From Cumulibacter soli (GTDB taxonomy: Bacteria > Actinomycetota > Actinomycetes > Mycobacteriales > Antricoccaceae), in contig NZ_SMSG01000001.1 in the NCBI RefSeq assembly GCF_004382795.1, forward strand, positions 372,001 through 436,000: a stretch of 64,000 nucleotides of DNA, read 5' to 3'. Under the pieces are notes generated by a model. That model made no database searches, was not told the origin of the DNA, and saw only the letters and a program-made list of their open reading frames with translations. This document shows positions 35,882 through 44,772 of the stretch, piece by piece. The translations under genes and the position numbers were made by a program. Positions within the stretch are counted from its first letter, which is position 1. The number at the start of each line of letters is the position of its first letter.

Positions 35882-36283
35882 CTATCGCTTGCGGCGATCA
35901 AACGTACCGAAGGTCGCGATGCCCTCGGCGATCTCGGTACCGTCGCTGGGCCGCAGGACCGTCGCGCGCACGATCACGATGCGCTTGCCGCGTTTCTGCA
36001 CACGCGCGTTCGCGATCAGTTCGTCGCCGAGTTCGGCACGGTTCAAGAAGGTCAGGTTCAAGGTCGCGGTGGCGGCGCCTTGGCCGTCTGCAGCCACGAC
36101 CGAGCCGACGGCGTGACCCATTGCGCTATCGCACATTGTCGCGATCGCGCCGCCGTGCAGGATGCCGCCACCATTTAAGTGATCCTCGGTCACTGTCATC
36201 CGTGAGGTGGCGAAGCCCGGCTGCTCATCGTCAACCGTGAGTCCGATCAACCGGCGCAGTCCGCGTCGAATCGTGGTGGACAT
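35882..36283 (-). CDS. PaaI-family hotdog thioesterase
   Basis: 133 residues of a single hotdog fold: HLNGGGILHGGAIATMCDSAMGHAV holds the typical HGG motif and the active-site Asp, then a long strand pair ATATLNLTFLNRAELGDELIANARVQKRGKRI. These cytosolic enzymes hydrolyse acyl-CoA thioesters, often aromatic. The ATG at 36283 is favoured by an AAGGG site 6 bases upstream. It is not obviously in an operon: the HxlR gene starts 60 bases downstream, and 300 bases separate it from the LLM gene on the same strand. Confidence 0.85.
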   Translation of the reverse strand: MSTTIRRGLRRLIGLTVDDEQPGFATSRMTVTEDHLNGGGILHGGAIATMCDSAMGHAVGSVVAADGQGAATATLNLTFLNRAELGDELIANARVQKRGKRIVIVRATVLRPSDGTEIAEGIATFGTFDRRKR

Positions 36284-36447
36284 CCTCATCCCTTCATCGC
36301 AACAGGTGCGTGAGCCAGCGACTCGCGCTTGGTCACCCTACCGAGCAGTTCCCTGCGCGCTCGGGCACGGGTCCGCGCCGGCTGACACGCACCATTCATC
36401 GCACTGGCCGTCGGCGCGGACCAACTTCGCGCGAATGCTGCAAATCT

Positions 36448-36504
36448 CGCAGCAAAATCGGGCATGCATCGCTGTGGGTGCGACGCATGGCCGATTTCGC
36501 TGCG
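36448..36504. terminator. Long inverted repeat with T-tract between LLM and PaaI genes
   Basis: Arms of 20 bases (36448-36467 and 36485-36504) pair at 18 of 20 positions with a 17-base loop, followed on the plus strand by TTTTT. A smaller hairpin GCTGC/GCAGC overlaps its left side. The spacer 36290-36581 otherwise shows no gene. The orientation of the T-tract favours plus-strand termination, though no plus-strand gene ends here. Confidence 0.5.
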
Positions 36505-36581
36505 TTTTTGGATCGCGGATCGCTTCGCTCGCATCGAACTCAGGCTCGATAGAAGAGTGTGCGGAGGCGGCGACCGACGAG

Positions 36582-37601
36582 TTAGTGACCTGGCTTCCAG
36601 CCCAGTGCAGGGCCGAGATGTTGCGCCATGTCGTGGATGATCTGCAGGTAGTCCTCGTGCGCGAAGGTAAACGGCAGCGCGAAGGCGACCTCATCCACGC
36701 GCTGAAAGCCGGCGTGCTCCCCCAATCGCTGCGCGAGTTGTTCGCTGGTACCGACAAAGTCTGGCGAGAACACCATCCCGCGCGGCCCTTGCGGGGACGT
36801 TGTCCGTTCGAACCGGCTGGCGGCGTACGCCTCGTACCGCTCTACTTGCTCAGCGGTGGCCGAGTCCGTCGGGATCACCACCAGCCCTTGGCTCACTCGC
36901 CCGACGGGCCGATGCGGATGCGCTCGCCGCCACGTTTCGCGGTAGACGTCGATATGTTCAGCCTGAATCGTGGCGAAGTCGCGAGATTCGGTGCCACGAA
37001 TATCAACCACCGAACTCGTCAGGTAGTTGAGCCCGTTGAGCGCAGCCCACTGCGCCGAATCACGCATTCCGCCGTACCAGAGGCGGTCGATCAGCCCGGG
37101 GCTGTGCGGCTGTACGCGACGCGAGTAATCCTCGATGCCCACGCGCCCTTCGAATGCGCTCAACTCGTCGCCCCGCAATGCAGCCATGAACCGCTCGACG
37201 CGACGCTTGGAGAAGTCCTCGACGTCAGAGGTATCCGGGTACAGCGACGACTTCACATCATCGAATCGCATCGGCGGGCCAACCGAAATGCCAGGATTGA
37301 CGCGCCCTCCCGACAGCAGATCGACGGTGGCAAGGTCCTCGGCCAGTCGGACCGGATTTTCCCACCCCAGCGGGATAACCGCCGTGCCCATTTCGATCCG
37401 GTTGGTTCGTTGGCTCGCGGCCGCGAGCATCGCCACCGGCGAGGAAATCCCATGCTGGAAGTGCCGATCGCGCAACCACACCGAATCGAACCCGAGTTGC
37501 TCGGCAAGTTCGATGATGCCGAGAGTCTGCTCGTGGCCGGCCGCCGGATCCTGCGGATCAAACAGACCGATCGTCAGAAAACCAAACCGGCGCACAGACA
37601 T
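36582..37601 (-). CDS. LLM-class flavin-dependent oxidoreductase
   Basis: 339 residues of the luciferase-like TIM-barrel family. It starts MSVRRFGFLTIGLFDP and continues with IIELAEQLGFDSVWLRDRHFQHGISSPVAMLAAASQRT, the conserved flavin-binding opening; GGRVNPGISVGPP is the next landmark. Members use reduced FMN or F420 to oxidise or desulfonate varied substrates. The ATG at 37601 has a GAGGAGT site 8 bases upstream; a longer frame adds residues not in the family. Context gives no pathway. Partner reductase not seen in the window. Confidence 0.88.
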   Translation of the reverse strand: MSVRRFGFLTIGLFDPQDPAAGHEQTLGIIELAEQLGFDSVWLRDRHFQHGISSPVAMLAAASQRTNRIEMGTAVIPLGWENPVRLAEDLATVDLLSGGRVNPGISVGPPMRFDDVKSSLYPDTSDVEDFSKRRVERFMAALRGDELSAFEGRVGIEDYSRRVQPHSPGLIDRLWYGGMRDSAQWAALNGLNYLTSSVVDIRGTESRDFATIQAEHIDVYRETWRRAHPHRPVGRVSQGLVVIPTDSATAEQVERYEAYAASRFERTTSPQGPRGMVFSPDFVGTSEQLAQRLGEHAGFQRVDEVAFALPFTFAHEDYLQIIHDMAQHLGPALGWKPGH

Positions 37602-37716
37602 TGTCGGACTCCTCGCGATGAAGGCGCCCGTTCCTCGGGCGCACACGAAGCAGTGTAGTTGAACATTCACCCATCACTGAGCGGGCCAGCGGTTCGGCCA
37701 CGCCGACTACCTGTCA

Positions 37717-38277
37717 TCACCCGGTCGGAGAGTTCAACGGCATAGCGAACAGGTCGTCGACGAACCGGTGCGCGCCCACCGCAAAGTCTCGCCGTCCTAC
37801 GGCTCGCATGCCCCATTTGGCGTAGAACGTGCGCGCCCGCGCATTCTCATCGTTCACGCCGAGCCACAACGCCACGCAACCGGCCGCACGCGCACCGTCG
37901 ATCACCGCCTGCATTAACGCCGCCGCGATCCCATCGCCGCGCCAATCGGCGTCGACATACAACTTCGACAGGTACGCCGTCCGCTCACCGGAGAACTCGC
38001 TCGGGACCTCGGCGTGCACGTCATCGATCCACAGCGCGTAGCCATGCACCGCGCCGTCCGCGGACGCGAGCACGACGTGAGCATCGGGCTCGGCAATCCA
38101 CGACGCGAACCTCGCCGCGGACAACTCCTTATCGATGAACTCCTGCACGTATTGGCGTGACAGCCACGGTGGGCAGGCATCGCCGAACGTACGTGCGGCG
38201 AGCGCCGCGACGATCTCCGCGTCCTGCGGGGAGTCGGTGTCGGCGACTTCAATCGACGTCGCATCCATGGCGCTCAT
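37717..38277 (-). CDS. GNAT-family N-acetyltransferase
   Basis: 186 residues with the GNAT core: an N-terminal helix pair (AEIVAALAARTFGDACP), strand HVVLASADGAVHGYALWIDD, then AYLSKLYVDADWRGDGIAAALMQAVIDGARAAG, where RGDGIA is the acetyl-CoA pyrophosphate loop (R/QxxGxG/A), and NENARARTFYAKWGMRAVG at the C-terminus. Substrate is unknown. Start by family length; the ATG at 38277 lacks a strong ribosome site, and the longer frame to 38568 overlaps the divergent HMGS-like gene and looks spurious. Confidence 0.85.
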   Translation of the reverse strand: MSAMDATSIEVADTDSPQDAEIVAALAARTFGDACPPWLSRQYVQEFIDKELSAARFASWIAEPDAHVVLASADGAVHGYALWIDDVHAEVPSEFSGERTAYLSKLYVDADWRGDGIAAALMQAVIDGARAAGCVALWLGVNDENARARTFYAKWGMRAVGRRDFAVGAHRFVDDLFAMPLNSPTG

Positions 38278-38505
38278 CGTAATAACCGAGCCAGGGCGCC
38301 CGTCCGGCGAATCTGCAGTCTTGTTTCCATAGACCCCAGCGGGCAATACTGGAGCGACCCGAGCACGCCGGCGCCCTCGCGAGAGACGGTGCGCAGTAGA
38401 CGCCACGGCCTCTTGCGCCGGTGATGCGGACGCGCCTCGGGCTGCGCGGCCGTGTTCACGAGTTGAGGATCGCTTTCGCCGCGCGACTCGGACGAGGGGA
38501 GACAG

Positions 38506-39939
38506 ATGAGCGACGATCCAGGGGTGCTGGCCTATGCCAGCTATCTGCCACACCACCGACTGCACCAAGCGTCTATCACCGGCGTACTAGGCGGAAAGCC
38601 CGGCAAGCGGGCACGCACGGTCGCGTCGTACGACGAAGACACCACGACCATGGCGATCGAGGCGGCTCGCGCGGCGCTACGGGCCAATCAAGGTGATCCG
38701 GCGTCATTGCTGTTCGCCAGCAGTTTCCCGGCGTACGCCGACAAGACCAACGCGACGACACTGCACGCGGCGCTGAATCTGCCTCGGCAGGTGCGCGCGA
38801 GCGATCAGTGTGGGTCGGTGCGCAGCGCGGTCGCCGCATTGCTGGGCGGATTCCATCAATCGGGCACCACGCTCGTCGCGATGTCCGACACGCGCGTCGG
38901 ACCGGCGGGTTCTCCCGACGAGATCGGCAGCGGCGACGCGGCCGCAGCATTCGTTGTCGGGTACGGCGATCCCGTGGCAACGCTGGTAGGCACCGCGAGC
39001 GCAACCGCCGAATTCCTCGATCGCTGGCGCGCGCCGGGCGATGCATGGTCAGCGTCCTGGGAAGAACGGTTCGGTGAGGACGTCTACCTGGAGTTAGCAA
39101 CCCAGACGTTCGAGGACGCCTGCGAGCGCGCGAGCATCGGTGTCGGGGAGATCGATTCGCTCGCCATCAGTGGACTCTCCCCGCGTGCCGCGAAGCGATT
39201 CACTGCTTCGCTGGACCTCACCGACGGCGTGCTCGCCGATGACCTCAGCGCCGCGATCGGGTACACCGGCGCCGCGCACGCTGGCGTTCAGTTGGCCGAT
39301 GCGCTGGATCGCGCCGATCCCGGCGACGTCATCGCGCTGGTGGTGCTCGCCGACGGTGTTGATGTGCTCCTGTTGCGCGCAACTGCAGCGCTCGCCGACC
39401 GACGGCAGCGCGAGTCTGTCGCCGCACAGATCGCGCACACCGATGACACGCTGGACTACGCGAGTTTCCTCACCTGGAAGGGATTGCTCCAGCGGCCGCA
39501 ACCACGTCGACCCAATCCCGAGCGGGCAGTCGCTCCGGCGTCCTACCGTGGTGTCGGCTGGAAATTCGGATTCGTCGGTAGCGCCTGTGAAAAGTGCGGG
39601 ACCCGACATCTGCCACCGCAACGCGTCTGCTTGTCCTGTCACGCCGTCGATGCGATGCGTGATGAACCGATGGCTGACGAACCGGCGCGGATCGCCACGT
39701 ACACGATCGATCATTTGGCCTTCTCCCCCGCACCACCGACCGTCGGCGTCGTCCTGGACTTCGACAGCGGCGGACGGTTCTCTTGCGAACTGACCGACTG
39801 CGACCCGGAAACCGTACACGTGGGGCAACGGGTCGAGCTCACCTTCCGCAAGATCTCTGAGGCGAGCGGCATACACAACTATTTCTGGAAAGCACGCCCG
39901 ATCCACGCGGATACCGGCGGAAAGGAAGCGCAGCGATGA
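38506..39939 (+). CDS. HMG-CoA-synthase-like thiolase-fold protein fused to DUF35 (zinc ribbon/OB)
   Basis: 477 residues in two parts. Residues 1-345 are a thiolase-fold condensing enzyme of HMG-CoA synthase/KAS III type (VLAYASYLPHHRL, LLFASSFPAYADKTNATTLHAAL, Cys102 in SDQCGS as candidate nucleophile, SGDAAAAFVVG). Residues 350-477 are a DUF35 module: zinc ribbon Cys361, Cys364, Cys375, Cys378, then an OB fold (ARIATYTIDHLAFSPAPPTVG). In archaea, separate thiolase, HMGS and DUF35 proteins form one channelling complex. Here HMGS-like and DUF35 parts are one chain and the thiolase gene overlaps it by 4 bases (ATGA). Ribosome site GAGGGGAG. It probably makes or breaks a branched acyl-CoA; the exact substrate is unknown. 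Confidence 0.85.
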   Translation: MSDDPGVLAYASYLPHHRLHQASITGVLGGKPGKRARTVASYDEDTTTMAIEAARAALRANQGDPASLLFASSFPAYADKTNATTLHAALNLPRQVRASDQCGSVRSAVAALLGGFHQSGTTLVAMSDTRVGPAGSPDEIGSGDAAAAFVVGYGDPVATLVGTASATAEFLDRWRAPGDAWSASWEERFGEDVYLELATQTFEDACERASIGVGEIDSLAISGLSPRAAKRFTASLDLTDGVLADDLSAAIGYTGAAHAGVQLADALDRADPGDVIALVVLADGVDVLLLRATAALADRRQRESVAAQIAHTDDTLDYASFLTWKGLLQRPQPRRPNPERAVAPASYRGVGWKFGFVGSACEKCGTRHLPPQRVCLSCHAVDAMRDEPMADEPARIATYTIDHLAFSPAPPTVGVVLDFDSGGRFSCELTDCDPETVHVGQRVELTFRKISEASGIHNYFWKARPIHADTGGKEAQR

Positions 39940-41129
39940 GTTCACATGGCATCAAGGATCGCGTCGCGATCATCGGAATGGGATGTACTCGGTTCGCCGA
40001 GCACTGGGACAAGTCCGCCGAAGACCTGATGGTCGACGCGGTAACCCAGGCGCTGGACTCTGCCGGCGTCGACCGCGACGCAATCGACGCGTACTGGCTC
40101 GGCACACTGAGTTCCGGCAACTCCGGAATGCTGCTATCGAAGGCACTCAAGATCGATTACAAGCCGATCACTCGCGTGGAGAATTTCTGCGCGAGCGGAT
40201 CGGAGTCCTTCCGTAACGCCTGCTACGCCGTGGCATCCGGCGCCTACGACATGGTGATGGCGGTCGGCGTCGAAAAGCTCAAGGATTCGGGCTATTCGGG
40301 ACTCACCACCGGTGGCGCTCCGGACGACGGCACTTCCCTGAGCCTCACCGCGCCAGCGAGCTTCTCGATGCTGGTTCCGGCGTACGCCGAGAAATACGGC
40401 ATCGCGCGCGACGAAATCAAGCGAGCCATGACGCGGGTGGCCTACAAGAACCACTACAACGGGGCGCGCAACAGCCTCGCGCAGTTCCAGCAGGAAGTAC
40501 CGGAGGAAAAGATCTCGAACGCCACCACCGTGGCCGGCGACCTCGGCGTCTTCGACTGCTCCGGCGTCAGTGACGGATCGGCGGCCGCGATCATCGTGCG
40601 GGCCGAGGATGCACACAAGTACACAGACAAGCCGATGTACGTGAAGGCGTTGTCGTTCGCGGCCGGTCCGGGGACGGGCTCCTACGACCCGAACTACGAC
40701 TACACGACGTTTGAGGAGGTCGTGCAGTCGAGCAAGGATGCCTACCAGCAGGCAGGCGTGGACGATCCGGGCAATGACCTGATGATGGCCGAAGTGCACG
40801 ATTGCTTCACGCCGACCGAACTTGTGCTGATGGAGGACCTCGGGTTTTCCGCGCGAGGGGAGGTTGTCGCCGACACGCTGGCGAACAAGTACGCGCTCGA
40901 CGGTGAACTCCCGGTCAACCCAGACGGCGGGCTGAAGAGTTTCGGCCACCCGATCGGCGCGTCCGGACTGAGGATGCTGTACGAGTGCTGGCTACAGCTG
41001 CGCGGTGAGGCACCGCCGGAGCGCCAGATCAAACAACGCGGGAAGCAGTACGGCCTCACGCACAACCTCGGCGGCAGGCCGGGCGAGTGCGTGTCATTCG
41101 TATCGATAGTTGGGGCCGAGAAAGGTTAG
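39936..41129 (+). CDS. Thiolase (SCP-x/acetyl-CoA acetyltransferase-like)
   Basis: 397 residues. Thiolase features: nucleophile Cys85 in ENFCASGSES, the middle VHDCFTPTELVLMEDLG, and the active-site His in GGLKSFGHPIGASG near the C-terminus, with a final GECVSFVSI. The second conserved Cys of canonical thiolases is replaced by the HNLGGRPGE segment, as in SCP-x/lipid-transfer thiolases that act with DUF35 partners. It is translationally coupled to the HMGS-like/DUF35 gene, so the two probably form a complex. In actinobacteria such thiolase-DUF35 pairs act in sterol side-chain and related acyl-CoA breakdown; in archaea a similar set makes HMG-CoA. Confidence 0.9.
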   Translation: MSSHGIKDRVAIIGMGCTRFAEHWDKSAEDLMVDAVTQALDSAGVDRDAIDAYWLGTLSSGNSGMLLSKALKIDYKPITRVENFCASGSESFRNACYAVASGAYDMVMAVGVEKLKDSGYSGLTTGGAPDDGTSLSLTAPASFSMLVPAYAEKYGIARDEIKRAMTRVAYKNHYNGARNSLAQFQQEVPEEKISNATTVAGDLGVFDCSGVSDGSAAAIIVRAEDAHKYTDKPMYVKALSFAAGPGTGSYDPNYDYTTFEEVVQSSKDAYQQAGVDDPGNDLMMAEVHDCFTPTELVLMEDLGFSARGEVVADTLANKYALDGELPVNPDGGLKSFGHPIGASGLRMLYECWLQLRGEAPPERQIKQRGKQYGLTHNLGGRPGECVSFVSIVGAEKG

Positions 41130-41200
41130 CGGCCACGGCGCCTCCCAGATGTTGATCCTGTCTTCCACCGTATGAGATCGCGGGCGTAGCGTCGGGCATC

Positions 41201-42391
41201 ATGCCCTCCGAATCCGCCGCCCCGTCCGCACGTCGCTGGCTCATCCTGGCGATCGGGGTGCTGGCACAGACGTCGGCCTGCGCCTTCGTATACGGCATTC
41301 CGCTGCTGGTGCCGGTGCTGCGCGATTCGCTGCACCTCGACCTCGCGACCGCTGGGGTGTACGTCGCGCTACCGACATTCGGTTTACTGCTGACGTTGAT
41401 CGCGTGGGGTGCTGCCGCCGACCGGTACGGCGAACGCATCGTGATGTCCTCAGGCATGGCGATTACCGCGGTCGCCGTTGCGGCGGCCGCGTGGATCGAC
41501 ACTCCCGGTGGCGCGCTGATGACACTGCTGGTCGTCGGAGGCGCTGGTGCGGGGTGCGTCTTCGCGGCCAGTGGCCGCATGATCATGGGGTGGTTTCCGC
41601 GCACCGAGCGCGGGCTGGCCATGGGAATCCGGCAGACAGCCCAGCCCTTGGGCGTGGCGTTGGCGGGTTTCGCGCTACCGTCGCTCGCGCTCGCGCACGG
41701 CGTGTTCGCTTCGTTGCTGCTGCCCGCAGCGTTGTGCCTGCTGTCGGCCGTTTTGGTCGCGACGTGCGCACCCGACCCGCCGCGTCCACCGCGCTCGCAA
41801 ATGGTCGGTACGCCGTCGCCGTACCGCACACCTCACCTATGGCGGATTCATGCCACCAGCGCGCTGTTGGTGGTGCCGCAGTTCGCGATCGGCGCGTTCG
41901 CAGCCGAGTACTTGGTGCGCGAACAGGGCTGGAGTGCGACATCGGCCGGCGCGTTCGTCGCGACCGTGCAGATCGCGGGTGCAGCCAGCCGCATCGGCGC
42001 CGGCTGGTGGTCCGACCGCGTCGGGTCCCGGTTACGACCCACCCGTCAACTCGCGATCAGCGTGACTATCGTGATGCTGGTCTTCGCGCTCGGTGACGCG
42101 CTCGCCGCTCCGCTGGCAATCGCGATGCTGGTCGTCGGCGGCATCCTGAGCGTCGCCGACAACGGCCTCGCGTTCACCGCTGTCGCGGAGGTGGCCGGCG
42201 TCGCGTGGTCAGGACGCGCGATGGGGATTCAGAACACCGGCCAAAACCTGCTCAGCTCCGGCACCCCGATCGCGCTCGGCGCGTTGATCGGTTCAACCGG
42301 GTACGCCGCCGGTTTCGCAATCGCCGCGCTCGCGCCGTTCGCGGCTATCTTCGTGGTGCCAGTGCGCGATGAAGGTCCGCCGACCTGGTGA
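41201..42391 (+). CDS. MFS transporter
   Basis: 396 residues with twelve hydrophobic segments, including WLILAIGVLAQTSACAFVYGIPLLVPVL (helix 1), WGAAADRYGERIVMSSG (loop 2-3 signature, GxxxDRxGxR) and GRMIMGWFPRTERGLAMGIRQTAQPLG (helices 4-5). It resembles NimT/CynX-like or OFA-type single-substrate transporters rather than drug pumps. It follows the thiolase by about 70 bases on the same strand and may import or export the acid handled by the HMGS-like/thiolase pair. Substrate unknown. Confidence 0.85.
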   Translation: MPSESAAPSARRWLILAIGVLAQTSACAFVYGIPLLVPVLRDSLHLDLATAGVYVALPTFGLLLTLIAWGAAADRYGERIVMSSGMAITAVAVAAAAWIDTPGGALMTLLVVGGAGAGCVFAASGRMIMGWFPRTERGLAMGIRQTAQPLGVALAGFALPSLALAHGVFASLLLPAALCLLSAVLVATCAPDPPRPPRSQMVGTPSPYRTPHLWRIHATSALLVVPQFAIGAFAAEYLVREQGWSATSAGAFVATVQIAGAASRIGAGWWSDRVGSRLRPTRQLAISVTIVMLVFALGDALAAPLAIAMLVVGGILSVADNGLAFTAVAEVAGVAWSGRAMGIQNTGQNLLSSGTPIALGALIGSTGYAAGFAIAALAPFAAIFVVPVRDEGPPTW

Positions 42392-42577
42392 TCCCTGGCT
42401 GGCTCACCTGGCGATCGCCGGCCAGGCCGCCGGGCGACGGCCTTCACCGGCTCGGACGCAGTCCGCCGACTTGGTGCTCCTGGTCGGCCAGATCCGCAAC
42501 TAACCCGCCCCACGACCGGCAGACACGCCAGCGGTCAGACCCACGCGGCGGATCTCAACCCGCTCCCACCGTGGTCC

Positions 42578-43741
42578 TCAACTCGCGCTCGCCGCAGCCT
42601 TCGTCCGTTTGTGCCGCGGCGGGTCTAATACATAACTGATCGCCAGCAGGAGCGCCATCACCGCACCCGCAGCGGCCCATGCCCACTCAGCTCCCCATGC
42701 AGCCAACGAAGGCGCCGCCGCGAAAGCGCCGACGCCCGCCGCCACCGAGCCCGCGGCCTCGGCGAGCCCTTGCGCCGACGCGGTGTCCCGTTTGGGCGCG
42801 GCCTCGGCGATCGCTACTTGGCTACCGGGGTTGAGTAGCGCTTCCATGATCCCGTGCAGGATCGAGATGAGGATGATGATCCAGATGACGCCGATCACGC
42901 CGTAACTCATCATCGCCGGCGCCGTGATCGCCGCAGCGGACATTGACACGAACCGCGCCCCGTTGCGATCGGTAACACCGCCCGCCCAACGCGCCACTAC
43001 CAGCATCGGCAGGGCGAACAGGGTCATCGAGATAGTGATGAGCATCGTCGAGGCGCCCAGCTCATCGAAGAACACCGCCCACATCGGCTCAAAGGCGCCA
43101 ACCGAGTACCTGAACGCCATCACCACAAGTAGCGCGGCGATCATGGTGCGGCTACGCAACAACCTACGTAGCACTCCCGAACGCGGCTGTTCCGATTCTT
43201 CCTCACCGAGAGGTTCATCGACCCTCAGGCCGCGCAGCGACGTGGCGCTGAGGGCGACGACGAGACCGAGAACGACGAACGGCAGCCGCACGTCGGCGAT
43301 CGTGGTCAGCAGTCCCGCCAGCGGCGGGCCGAACACAAACCCGGACAGGTAAGCGGCGTAGAACGTGCCAAGCCTGCGGCCCAGATCCACTCCGGCGGTG
43401 ACCACAATCGCGCGTCTCGCCGCGGGGACGACGATGCCGACCGAGGCACCGAGCATGGCTCGCGCGACGATGAACTGCCATAGTTCGGTCGCGGCCGCGA
43501 ACCACAGCAACCCAACTACGGACAGTCCTAGACCCACGCGAAGCAGCAGCATGCCGTACCCGCGGTCGGCGTACCGCGCGAGCGTCAACTGCACGCATAG
43601 TGCCGCGAGGAACGCCGTCCCGGCGATCCAGCCCAAACTTCCCGGGCCAAGCGCATAGCGATGCTCCAACTCCGCGAGCAGCGCGAAGACCGAGCTGACG
43701 CCGGCCATCATCGCAGCGGCGGCGAAGTAGAGGCCTCTCAC
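42578..43741 (-). CDS. MFS transporter
   Basis: 387 residues, about twelve helices: GLYFAAAAMMAGVSSVFALLAELEHRY at the N-terminus, AGTAFLAALCVQLTLARYADRGYGMLLLRVG for helices 2-3, and a typical second half (WAVFFDELGASTMLITISMTLFALPMLVVARWAGGVTDRNG). The motif at the 2-3 loop is ARYADRGYG, a weak version of the family signature. GTG start with a GAGGGG site about 10 bases upstream. Convergent with the preceding MFS gene. Substrate unknown. Confidence 0.83.
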   Translation of the reverse strand: MRGLYFAAAAMMAGVSSVFALLAELEHRYALGPGSLGWIAGTAFLAALCVQLTLARYADRGYGMLLLRVGLGLSVVGLLWFAAATELWQFIVARAMLGASVGIVVPAARRAIVVTAGVDLGRRLGTFYAAYLSGFVFGPPLAGLLTTIADVRLPFVVLGLVVALSATSLRGLRVDEPLGEEESEQPRSGVLRRLLRSRTMIAALLVVMAFRYSVGAFEPMWAVFFDELGASTMLITISMTLFALPMLVVARWAGGVTDRNGARFVSMSAAAITAPAMMSYGVIGVIWIIILISILHGIMEALLNPGSQVAIAEAAPKRDTASAQGLAEAAGSVAAGVGAFAAAPSLAAWGAEWAWAAAGAVMALLLAISYVLDPPRHKRTKAAASAS

Positions 43742-43842
43742 CTACTCACCCCTCTGGTACGCCCGTGGAGCTCGCGACTATCGGCACCGGCGGCGTTCTG
43801 GGCCGCCACGGCGCACAACGCCACGCCGAATCAGCGGCACGT

Positions 43843-44646
43843 TTAGCGGCCTTTGAACTCCGGATCACGCTTCTGCAGGAACGCTGCGACGCCTTCCTTG
43901 AAGTCCTCGGTTCCTAACAACGGCAGCAGTTGGAGGTACACGTGGTGCACGTTCTGCTCAAACGTTTCAGTCTCGGCGGCACGCATCATTCGTTTGATTG
44001 CGCGCACCGCGAGCGGAGCGTTCGCGGCGATCTCAGCGGCGATACCGCCGGCGAACTCAGCCAGCTCACCGGCGGGTACGACGTGGTTGACGATCCCTAA
44101 CTCGAGCGCCTCGGCAGCGGTCAGCGTCTTTCCCCGGAATGCAATCTCGGCAGCCTTCGCGTAGCCGATCATCCGCGGGAGCAGCCAGGTACCGCCGCTC
44201 TCCGGCAAGATCCCCCGCTTGGCGAACCCGGTGTTGAGTTTCGCCGAGTCGGCGGCGATCCTGAAGTCGCAGCCAAGGGCGAGGTCTAGGCCGTATCCGG
44301 CCGCACCGCCATTAACGACCGCGATAGTGGGTGTGTCCACGTTGTGCAGCACGTTCGGCGGAGCGGTACGCATCTCCAACTCGCCCGGAGCACCCGAGCC
44401 CGTACTCAGATTTCCGAGACCGCCTGATTCGGTCTTCGATTGGGCCTGCAGATCAAGACCCGCACAGAACGCGCGCCCGGACCCGGTCAGCACGATGCAG
44501 CGCGCCTGCGCATCGCGATCGGCCTCGATGAGACGTTCGGAAATCGCGGCGAGCATCGTGCCCGAGATCGTGTTCATTCGTTCGGGAGCGTTCAACGTAA
44601 TCGTCGCGACGCCATCGGCTACCTGGTAAAGCACTTCATCCGTCAT
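43843..44646 (-). CDS. Enoyl-CoA hydratase/isomerase family protein
   Basis: 267 residues of the crotonase fold: VATITLNAPERMNTISGTML, the oxyanion-hole strands AFCAGLDLQAQ and VNGGAAGYGLDLALGCDF, and the catalytic Glu in KRGILPESGGTWLLPRMIG, all intact. It should hydrate or isomerise an enoyl-CoA in the cytosol. Ends at 43843 and is followed at some distance by the MFS gene on the same strand. A second crotonase lies at 60979 and differs in the catalytic segment, so the two have different substrates. Confidence 0.9.
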   Translation of the reverse strand: MTDEVLYQVADGVATITLNAPERMNTISGTMLAAISERLIEADRDAQARCIVLTGSGRAFCAGLDLQAQSKTESGGLGNLSTGSGAPGELEMRTAPPNVLHNVDTPTIAVVNGGAAGYGLDLALGCDFRIAADSAKLNTGFAKRGILPESGGTWLLPRMIGYAKAAEIAFRGKTLTAAEALELGIVNHVVPAGELAEFAGGIAAEIAANAPLAVRAIKRMMRAAETETFEQNVHHVYLQLLPLLGTEDFKEGVAAFLQKRDPEFKGR

Positions 44647-44772
44647 GCGCTCACCCTAGCTATGGCCCGCGAGCAGAATTCGATCGACCGTTACATTCTG
44701 ACCTCGCCGCAGCTTGACTCGATAGTGTGATCGGCGGCACGTTCACTTCCACCGAGCGAGAGGCACGTCTTC

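Noticed and set aside
36207-37658. 483-codon plus-strand frame
   Set aside because: It is antisense to the LLM oxidoreductase, which has intact family motifs and a ribosome site.
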